NCBI GenBank assembly: GCA_902772715.1
Contig: CACYBT010000143.1
Location: 1 to 12,100, forward strand
DNA from: an uncultured Succinivibrio sp.
Lineage (GTDB): Bacteria > Pseudomonadota > Gammaproteobacteria > Enterobacterales > Succinivibrionaceae
Length of the DNA: 12,100 nucleotides
Reading direction: 5' to 3'
The position numbers were made by a program, and so were the translations under genes. Positions 7,135 through 12,100 of the stretch are shown in pieces. The notes under the pieces were generated by a model, which had not been told where the DNA came from, searched no databases, and saw nothing but the letters and a program-made list of their open reading frames with translations. Position 1 is the first letter of the stretch, and each line of letters opens with the position of its first letter.

Positions 7135-8709
7135 ATGAATACAGCGATTAATTATATTAAGGCTGGAGTCTTAAATTTCTTAGGTTCCGCTCCTGCCTGG
7201 TATAAAAATGTCATCGTGGCATTTCTCATCATCAATCCCATAGTGGCTCAGTTTTCCATGTTTGTAGCAGGCTGGCTTTTGGTTTTAGAGTTTATCTTTA
7301 CTCTGGCCATGGCTCTTGACTGCTATCCTCTCGAATCCGGCGGTCTTCTGGTAATTGAGGCTTGCTTTATCGGCATGTGTGATGTACACAATGTAACGCA
7401 TGAAATCGAGGCTAATCTTGAAGTTATTATGCTCTTGATGTTCATGGTGGCCGGTATTCATTTTGTACGTGATTTTCTGTTATTCTTCTTCACCAAACTG
7501 TTAGTGAAAGTGCGCTCCAACATCACTCTGGCCTTCATGTTCTGTTTTATGAGTGCTTTCCTCTCAGCCTTTGCCGATGCTCTTACCGTACTTGCCATTA
7601 TCATCTCCACCTGCGTAGGTCTCTATCAGTTATATATGAAAGTGATTACCGATGATAATGCTCTTGCACTTGTCAGCAGCGATGACAGTGCTGTGCCTGA
7701 GGAACACCGCGCCAATTTAAATGAGTTCCGCGCCTTTTTGAGAAGTTTGCTCATGCACGCTGCAGTAGGTACTACTTTAGGCGGTGTCTGTACGCTGGTA
7801 GGTGAACCTCAGAATCTGATTGTAGGCAGTGTCTGCAAATGGCAGTTTATGGATTATTTCTTCAGAATGTGTTCAATTTCGATTCCGGTGCTCATCTGCG
7901 GTCTCATCACCTGTGTATGCCTTGAGAAATTCAAGCTCTTTGGCTACGGACACACTATGCCTCAGCATATTTATGAGATCATGGTTAAAAGAGAACAGGA
8001 GCAGTCTGCCTCTCTAACCAATCGCGACAGGATCAATCTTGTCATTCAGGGACTGTGTGTGGTATGGCTGATTGTAGCCTTAGGCTTTCATTTAGCCTCG
8101 GTAGGTCTCATCGGATTATCCGTAATTGTACTTGCCACTTCACTGTGTGGTGTAACGTCAGAAGGACCTGTCGGCAAAGCCTTCTGCGAATCCATGCCAT
8201 TTTGTGCCTTGTTATGCGTCTTCTTCACTGTGGTGACCGTGATCTCTGAGCAGGGGCTCTTTACTCCAATCATTGATTTTGTATTCTCCACTCCCCGTGA
8301 ACTGCACATCCCAATTTTCTATATGGCCAATGGTATTATCTCTTCTGTATCTGATAACGTATTTGTGGCTACTATCTATATTGAGCAGGTGCGAAATGCA
8401 CTGGTTAACGGCGTCATCACCGCAGAACACTTTGATGAACTGGCAATTGCCATCAATGCCGGTACCAATCTGCCATCCGTGGCTACTCCTAATGGTCAGG
8501 CCGCATTTTTATTCCTTCTGACCTCCCCAATTGCCGCCCTGATCAAACTGCCATATTTCAGAATGATGTATATGGCACTGCCATATACCATCGTGCTTAC
8601 GATTATCGGTCTTGTCACCACCTGGTTCTTAATGCCAATTGTCTCCGAGTGGTTTATTGAAAACGGGATCTTAGGCCTGCCTACAGTAGAACAGATCATT
8701 GGCAAATAA
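7135..8709 (+). CDS. nhaB: Na+/H+ antiporter NhaB
   Basis: This 524-residue inner-membrane antiporter exchanges cytoplasmic Na+ for protons and contributes to sodium and pH homeostasis. It is close to E. coli NhaB (513 residues) along its whole length: FLGSAPAWYKN near the N terminus, VAGWLLVLEFIFTLAMAL (44-61), ANLEVIMLLMFMVAGI (93-108), AFLSAFADALTV (141-152, with D148 matching the conserved aspartate near position 147 of E. coli NhaB), GGVCTLVGEPQNLIVG (216-231), SSVSDNVFVATIYI (403-416) and GTNLPSVATPNGQAAF (443-458). GAGG 4 bases before the ATG supports the start. It stands as its own transcription unit, with its own promoter region and a strong terminator after it. The gene following that terminator is dsbB, the same neighbour as in E. 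coli. Confidence 0.97.
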   Translation: MNTAINYIKAGVLNFLGSAPAWYKNVIVAFLIINPIVAQFSMFVAGWLLVLEFIFTLAMALDCYPLESGGLLVIEACFIGMCDVHNVTHEIEANLEVIMLLMFMVAGIHFVRDFLLFFFTKLLVKVRSNITLAFMFCFMSAFLSAFADALTVLAIIISTCVGLYQLYMKVITDDNALALVSSDDSAVPEEHRANLNEFRAFLRSLLMHAAVGTTLGGVCTLVGEPQNLIVGSVCKWQFMDYFFRMCSISIPVLICGLITCVCLEKFKLFGYGHTMPQHIYEIMVKREQEQSASLTNRDRINLVIQGLCVVWLIVALGFHLASVGLIGLSVIVLATSLCGVTSEGPVGKAFCESMPFCALLCVFFTVVTVISEQGLFTPIIDFVFSTPRELHIPIFYMANGIISSVSDNVFVATIYIEQVRNALVNGVITAEHFDELAIAINAGTNLPSVATPNGQAAFLFLLTSPIAALIKLPYFRMMYMALPYTIVLTIIGLVTTWFLMPIVSEWFIENGILGLPTVEQIIGK

Positions 8710-8751
8710 CTTATTCTTAATTCTTAAACAAATATACTATTCATAAAATTT

Positions 8752-8777
8752 GGGATGCCTCGGTCATCCCTTTTTTT
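8752..8777 (+). terminator. Rho-independent terminator after nhaB
   Basis: GGGATG (8752-8757) pairs with CATCCC (8765-8770) around a 7-base loop and is followed by seven T. It lies 42 bases after the nhaB stop and separates nhaB from the dsbB unit. Confidence 0.88.
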
Positions 8778-8846
8778 ATTGTCAATAATATTTTTTACAA
8801 AATTCTCCATAATAGGTCATAAATCAAAATTTTACGGAAAAAATGA

Positions 8847-8855
8847 TGTTAGAAT
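8847..8855 (+). promoter_or_regulatory. Extended -10 promoter of the dsbB unit
   Basis: TGTTAGAAT (TG-n-TAGAAT) lies after the nhaB terminator and before the folded leader; there is no good -35. A transcript would begin near 8862 and have a leader of roughly 105 bases. An identical TGTTAGAAT lies before hisG. Confidence 0.45.
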
Positions 8856-8883
8856 GTATAACAGTATGGTTGAAAATTGCGAT

Positions 8884-8952
8884 GCTCGTAAACAAAATAC
8901 AGATCTTTTCTGCATAGCGGAAGCATGCAAAAATAAACTGCAAATTACGAGC
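8884..8952 (+). promoter_or_regulatory. Folded 5' leader of dsbB, unassigned RNA element
   Basis: An outer perfect 8-base pairing joins GCTCGTAA (8884-8891) with TTACGAGC (8945-8952). Inside lies a long hairpin: TTTT-(C)-TGCAT (8906-8915) pairs with ATGCA-AAAA (8925-8933), and the top closes with two further G-C pairs on a GGAA tetraloop of the GNRA type (8919-8922). The outer stem ends 3 bases before the AAGGAG ribosome binding site (8956-8961), so opening or closing it could affect access to the start. I do not recognise a known riboswitch class; it could also be an mRNA-stability structure or the body of a small RNA. Confidence 0.5.
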
Positions 8953-8967
8953 TAAAAGGAGAAAAAC

Positions 8968-9516
8968 GTGTTGATTATTATAAAGTATTTATCAGAAACA
9001 CGATTCTTCTGGTTCCTGTTACTGCTAACGGGGCTGGTTCTTGAAGGCTGTGGACTTTATTTTCAGTACAATATGAATCTGCCGCCTTGTGTAAACTGCG
9101 TATACGAGCGGGCCTACATGCTTGGATTCATTGTCTGCGGTTTTGTAGGCAGTATCGGAGCGGGATTTCTCCTCATAAGACTGCTCTGCAGTCTCGGTTT
9201 TCTGGCCGCGTCTATCGGCGGTATCTTAGTGAGTTTTGAACATTACCAGGCTTACACCAACACTTCACTTTTAGGTAGCACCTGTAAGCTTACCACCAGT
9301 TTTCCACCTTTTCTGCCTTTAGATGAAATAGCCCCCTTTATGTTTAAAGCCACTGGTGTATGTTCTGACAAGTTAGACTGGGAATTTTTAGGTATGAATA
9401 TGCCTTTTTGGGTATTATTCATATTTGCCGTTTCAAGTCTGGTTTCTTTTCGTCTGCTGTTATCAGTATTCAAAAAAAGGCCTGCTAATAACTATGAAAA
9501 ACTTTACCGTCGTTAA
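8968..9516 (+). CDS. dsbB: Disulfide bond formation protein B (DsbB)
   Basis: This 182-residue four-helix inner-membrane oxidase reoxidises periplasmic DsbA and passes the electrons to quinone. The first redox pair is in CVNCVYER (C41, C44), the classical DsbB CxxC plus the ER that follows it. The second periplasmic loop has C106 (GSTCKL) and C132 (TGVCSD), matching C104 and C130 of E. coli DsbB. LPLDEIAPFMFKATG and WEFLGMNMPFWVL also follow the family pattern. The start is GTG, chosen because AAGGAG (8956-8961) sits 6 bases upstream; the next codon, TTG, is a less likely alternative. It is expressed separately from nhaB because a terminator lies between them, yet the nhaB-dsbB neighbourhood matches E. 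coli. The next gene begins within its 3' end. In anaerobes the electrons would presumably go to menaquinone. Confidence 0.95.
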   Translation: MLIIIKYLSETRFFWFLLLLTGLVLEGCGLYFQYNMNLPPCVNCVYERAYMLGFIVCGFVGSIGAGFLLIRLLCSLGFLAASIGGILVSFEHYQAYTNTSLLGSTCKLTTSFPPFLPLDEIAPFMFKATGVCSDKLDWEFLGMNMPFWVLFIFAVSSLVSFRLLLSVFKKRPANNYEKLYRR

Positions 9517-10372
9517 AAAAACATTCTGCAGTTGCGGGTATTTGCAAACACTTTATAAGTTTTTGTTATTTCTTGGAGCTGTTTTAGCCTTGGCAGTTAC
9601 CCCATGTCAGGCGGCAGAGACTGATGATATAGTCAAAATTAGAGAAAATGCAGTACTAAAGGTCGCAATCAAAGGTGATCTTCCGCGTATTTCCTTCAAA
9701 GATCCGGTATCTCGCGAATTTAAAGGCTTTGAGGTAGCTCTTGCCTATCGCATTGCCAAAGAGATTGATCCTGATCTTGAAGTCGAGTTTACCGAAATAA
9801 CCACGGCCAATCGTGAGGCCATACTGGATAATGGCTATGTGGACTGTATTATCGCCTCTTTTAGTATCACAGATGAACGCCTGAAGAGTCACGATTTTTC
9901 CGAGCCCTACTTTCACGACCATACCGGCCTTCTTGTACGCAAAGATTCTAATATTAGGGAACTTAAGGATCTTAATAATAAGGTAATTGGGTGTATCTAC
10001 AATTCAAATTCCCCCTATGAGTTGGTAAAATCTCTAAAAGAGCATAAGCTAATTGACGAAAGCGATGTGGATTTAAAGTATTTTGATTTTAACACCTTCA
10101 ATAAAAGAATAAGCTTTAAGCCGTATGAATCCTATGAGGCTATTATAGAAGCACTTGAGAATAAGGAAATTGACGGTTTTGTCAATGATAAAACGGTATT
10201 AGCCTCATTTTTAAAGGATGATTACCTTTTACTTCAAGAAGAATTTGGCATACAGCATTTTGCAGTGGTTACCAGAAAAGGTTCCTCCCTCTCCGCCCTC
10301 ATCAACAGTTTTATCAAAAAATGGAATGCCGACGGCACCATGGAAAAAATTATCAAGGAAAACTTCGACTAG
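9494..10372 (+). CDS. Periplasmic solute-binding protein, family 3 (amino-acid type)
   Basis: This 292-residue exported protein is of the SBP_bac_3 family, which captures polar amino acids for ABC importers. The start at 9494 is preferred over an upstream in-frame ATG at 9425 because it gives a normal signal peptide: basic start MKNFTVVKK, hydrophobic core FLLFLGAVLALAV (23-35) and a CQA-A cleavage site after residue 40. AAAAGG lies 13 bases upstream, a loose ribosome binding site. Family features are VLKVAIKGDLP (55-65), the lobe I motif FKGFEVALAYRIAKEI (76-91), DNGYVDCIIASFSITDER (112-129) with the Arg that usually contacts the ligand carboxylate, FSEPYF (135-140) and ALENKEIDGFVND (220-232). 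About 20 extra residues (~184-208) appear between the lobe II strands. The mature protein has two cysteines, C118 and C167. The gene overlaps dsbB by 23 bases. No ABC permease or ATPase lies nearby, so its partner is unknown; a sensing or receptor role is also possible. Confidence 0.9.
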   Translation: MKNFTVVKKTFCSCGYLQTLYKFLLFLGAVLALAVTPCQAAETDDIVKIRENAVLKVAIKGDLPRISFKDPVSREFKGFEVALAYRIAKEIDPDLEVEFTEITTANREAILDNGYVDCIIASFSITDERLKSHDFSEPYFHDHTGLLVRKDSNIRELKDLNNKVIGCIYNSNSPYELVKSLKEHKLIDESDVDLKYFDFNTFNKRISFKPYESYEAIIEALENKEIDGFVNDKTVLASFLKDDYLLLQEEFGIQHFAVVTRKGSSLSALINSFIKKWNADGTMEKIIKENFD

Positions 10373-10405
10373 TCTGCTCTTCTTATAGATAACTCTAGGA
10401 CTTTT

Positions 10406-10425
10406 GGCAATATTTGCCTTTTTTT
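10406..10425 (+). terminator. Rho-independent terminator after the binding-protein gene
   Basis: GGCAA (10406-10410) pairs with TTGCC (10414-10418) around TAT and is followed by seven T. The stem is short, but position and T-run fit the end of the dsbB/binding-protein unit. Confidence 0.7.
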
Positions 10426-10503
10426 CAACAAGGAAGATTTTCTTTTTTTCCTGATGCTCTTTAAGAAGGCACCGTCCTTTATTCTGCAAAATGAAGTCTT
10501 TTA

Positions 10504-10512
10504 TGTTAGAAT
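10504..10512 (+). promoter_or_regulatory. Extended -10 promoter of the his operon
   Basis: TGTTAGAAT (TG-n-TAGAAT) is identical to the element before dsbB and lies about 104 bases before the hisG ATG. A transcript would begin near 10519, just before the first leader hairpin. No clear -35 is present. Confidence 0.45.
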
Positions 10513-10520
10513 TAGGCATT

Positions 10521-10561
10521 AAAAAACTGCATGCATAAACGCAATGTCAGCATGCCTTTTT
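10521..10561 (+). promoter_or_regulatory. First hisG leader hairpin, terminator-like
   Basis: GCATGC (10529-10534) pairs with GCATGC (10550-10555) around a 15-base loop. Outside it, a run of A (10521-10526) can pair with five T (10557-10561) across a small internal loop. A stem followed by C and a T-run looks like an attenuator or intrinsic terminator, working in either direction. It lies almost at the predicted transcript start, which is unusual for an attenuator. Confidence 0.45.
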
Positions 10562-10570
10562 ATAACATTA

Positions 10571-10590
10571 AATTGGCTCATATGCCAATT
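10571..10590. promoter_or_regulatory. Perfect 20-base dyad before hisG
   Basis: AATTGGC and GCCAATT are perfect 7-base inverted arms around a 6-base centre (TCATAT), 25 bases before the hisG ATG. It could be a repressor operator or an RNA hairpin competing with the one upstream. No known consensus was recognised. Confidence 0.5.
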
Positions 10591-10615
10591 ACCTTCTTAA
10601 ACTTTAGAGAATAAA

Positions 10616-11545
10616 ATGACTACTTGTAATCAGATGACCACACAGGGCAAAGATAAAACGCGCCTGCGCATTGCCATTCAGAAATCCGGCAGATTAACTG
10701 AAGATACCCTCAAACTGTTTCGCAGCAGTGGGATTAAAATCACCTCCAACAAGGATCATCTACTTTCTCATGCCGAAAATCTGCCCCTGGATGTGCTGCG
10801 CGTCCGTGATGACGATATTCCGGGATTGGTCATGGACAGGGTGGTGGACTGGGGCATTGTTGGACAGAATGTCCTAGAGGAGACCACCATGCAGCGTGAC
10901 TCCGAAGGTTTATATACCGGCTATAATGAGGTTTTAAAACTTAACTTTGGGGACTGCAGATTAAGTGTAGCCATTCCTACAGAACAGGAATGGCAGGGAC
11001 TTTCATCCCTCGAAGGCAAGAAGATTGCTACCACCTATCCACATCTTCTCAAAAGAGTCCTCAAAAAAAACGGAATTTCTTTTAAGGCAGTTCTGCTTAC
11101 AGGTTCAGTGGAGGTTGCCCCGCGTGCAGGACTTGCCGATGCCATCTGTGATCTTGTCTGTACTGGTGCCACCTTGCAGTCAAACGGACTTAAGGAGGTA
11201 GAAACCATTTTTGAGTCTAAGGCTGTCCTTATAAGTCGCGATCAGGAGTTATACCCTGAAAAGAAAAAAACCGCAGATCTGCTTATTGAACGGTTCAAAG
11301 GGGTTATGAGCGCTGCGGAAAGCCGCTATATTATGATGAATGCTCCGAAAAACCGTTTAGAGGAAATCAGAGCTATTCTGCCAGGGGCAGAAAACCCATC
11401 CATTATTGAACTTGAAGGTAATAAAGAGCGTGTAGCCCTTCATGTGGTATCACGTGAAAAACTTTTTTGGGAAACATTGGAACAGTTAAAGTCATTAGGA
11501 GCCACCTCTATTTTGGTGGTACCAATCGAGAAAATGTTAGGTTAA
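10616..11545 (+). CDS. hisG: ATP phosphoribosyltransferase, long form (HisG)
   Basis: HisG catalyses the first step of histidine synthesis, ATP + PRPP to phosphoribosyl-ATP, and is the enzyme inhibited by histidine. This is the long, self-sufficient form (309 residues, against 299 in E. coli), so no HisZ is needed. Clear family segments are RLRIAIQKSGRL (16-27), DVLRVRDDDIPGLVMD (59-74), ATTYPHLLKRVL (138-149), GSVEVAPRAGLADAICDLV (163-181) and the PRPP-binding region CTGATL (182-187). The C-terminal ACT-like regulatory domain (~225-309) ends ATSILVVPIEKMLG. The N terminus is about 7-10 residues longer than in E. coli; the ATG at 10634 (Met7) is an alternative start. The ribosome binding site is weak (TAGAGA, 10605-10610). 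It is followed after 3 bases by hisD, the standard his operon order. Confidence 0.98.
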   Translation: MTTCNQMTTQGKDKTRLRIAIQKSGRLTEDTLKLFRSSGIKITSNKDHLLSHAENLPLDVLRVRDDDIPGLVMDRVVDWGIVGQNVLEETTMQRDSEGLYTGYNEVLKLNFGDCRLSVAIPTEQEWQGLSSLEGKKIATTYPHLLKRVLKKNGISFKAVLLTGSVEVAPRAGLADAICDLVCTGATLQSNGLKEVETIFESKAVLISRDQELYPEKKKTADLLIERFKGVMSAAESRYIMMNAPKNRLEEIRAILPGAENPSIIELEGNKERVALHVVSREKLFWETLEQLKSLGATSILVVPIEKMLG

Positions 11546-11548
11546 ATC

Positions 11549-12100
11549 ATGCGCATTTTTAAAAATAATAATTTAAGTGATGAAGAAAGAGCTGTGGTTT
11601 TACGACGTCCTGCCGTAGAATCGGCTGCCAAGATTGAAAAAATCGTCAGTGACATCCTCAATAACATCAAGAAAAATGGCGATGACGCCCTGTTTAATTA
11701 CTCTAAAACCCTCGACCACTTCGATGGTGATAACCTCATGATAAGTGAGGATGAAATTCTGGCTGCTGAAAAACGACTCAACAAGAAACTTAAAATTGCC
11801 ATTGACGAAGCCTTTGTAAATATTAGTAATTTTCACAAAGAACAGACGCCACGGGTACTGACACTCACCACAGCCGACGGCATTGTCTGTGAAAGCCGCA
11901 CTCATGCTCTAGATTCGGTAGGACTGTATGTTCCAGGAGGCTCGGCTCCACTTGTAAGTACCGCGCTTATGCTGGCCATTCCCGCCATGGTCGCAGGCTG
12001 CAGAGAAGTCGTACTCTGCTCACCTCCACCTATCAGTGATGCGATTTTATATGCCGCATCTCTGTGCAATGTCCACAAGATTTTCAATATTGGCGGCGCA
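11549..12100 (+). CDS. hisD: Histidinol dehydrogenase, N-terminal part (HisD), cut by window end
   Basis: HisD carries out the last two steps of histidine synthesis, NAD-dependent oxidation of L-histidinol to L-histidine, as a zinc enzyme in the cytoplasm. The frame is open from the ATG at 11549 to base 12100, giving 184 residues of a protein usually about 430 long. Identity rests on VGLYVPGGSAPLVSTALML (124-142), VAGCREVVLCSPPPISDAIL (148-167) and the IFNIGGA end (178-184), which follow E. coli HisD closely. The N-terminal part (LRRPAVES, VSDILNNIKKNGDDAL) also agrees. The catalytic Glu/His pair and zinc ligands lie beyond the window. The start is 3 bases after the hisG stop, so the two are co-transcribed; TTAGGT at the end of hisG can serve as ribosome binding site. 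Confidence 0.97.
   Translation, partial: MRIFKNNNLSDEERAVVLRRPAVESAAKIEKIVSDILNNIKKNGDDALFNYSKTLDHFDGDNLMISEDEILAAEKRLNKKLKIAIDEAFVNISNFHKEQTPRVLTLTTADGIVCESRTHALDSVGLYVPGGSAPLVSTALMLAIPAMVAGCREVVLCSPPPISDAILYAASLCNVHKIFNIGGA

Noticed and set aside
8755..8955. 66-codon ORF between nhaB and dsbB
   Set aside because: Its start lies inside the nhaB terminator hairpin, it has no ribosome binding site, and it runs through the predicted dsbB promoter and folded leader.
9425..9493. Upstream ATG of the binding-protein gene
   Set aside because: It would put 23 residues before the basic start of a normal signal peptide and deepen the overlap with dsbB.
10431..10452. AGGAA/TTCCT inverted repeat as a second terminator
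   Set aside because: The loop is long, the stem is short and T-rich, and a better terminator lies just upstream at 10406-10425.
10531..10614. 27-codon ORF ending one base before hisG, as a his leader peptide
   Set aside because: It has only two separated His codons and a poor ribosome binding site, unlike the His runs of known his attenuators. Coupling to hisG cannot be excluded.
1..12100. CRISPR arrays, insertion sequences, tRNA or rRNA genes
   Set aside because: I saw no regularly spaced repeats, transposase-like ORFs, paired terminal inverted repeats, or tRNA or rRNA signatures.

Overview
The window looks like chromosomal DNA from a fermentative gammaproteobacterium of moderate to low GC. 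HisG, HisD, NhaB and DsbB read as close to the enterobacterial proteins, and nhaB next to dsbB is an arrangement known from E. coli and relatives. Intergenic DNA is very AT-rich and fermentation-type carriers are present, so I lean towards a Succinivibrionaceae/Aeromonadales-type anaerobe. That placement is inference. All genes I accept lie on the + strand.

Layout. (1) 2-610: the 3' end of an unrecognised gene entering from the left. (2) 611-924: a non-coding gap with a CRP-like palindrome. (3) 925-4179: a 1084-residue protein that ends in what looks like a TerB-C domain; the first ~930 residues are unrecognised and include a four-cysteine cluster. (4) 4271-6804: a two-gene unit, an aspartate:alanine-exchanger-family carrier overlapping by 4 bases an unrecognised five-helix membrane protein. 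(5) 6805-7134: a very AT-rich gap with dyads and a TATAAT box. (6) 7135-8709: nhaB, ended by a clear terminator. (7) 8840-10372: a structured leader, then dsbB, overlapped by an orphan family-3 periplasmic solute-binding protein, then a terminator. (8) 10500-12100: a leader with two hairpins, then hisG and the start of hisD, the usual beginning of a histidine operon, cut by the window end.

How the genes fit together. nhaB and the AAE-family carrier handle Na+/H+ and, probably, dicarboxylate or amino-acid exchange at the inner membrane. dsbB reoxidises DsbA for periplasmic disulfide formation, and the exported binding protein sits in the same transcription unit. The his genes start an independent biosynthetic operon.

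The least explained parts are the TerB-C protein, the carrier-linked membrane protein, the folded leader before dsbB, and the his leader, which has hairpins but no histidine-rich leader peptide. I see no CRISPR array, insertion sequence, tRNA or rRNA.
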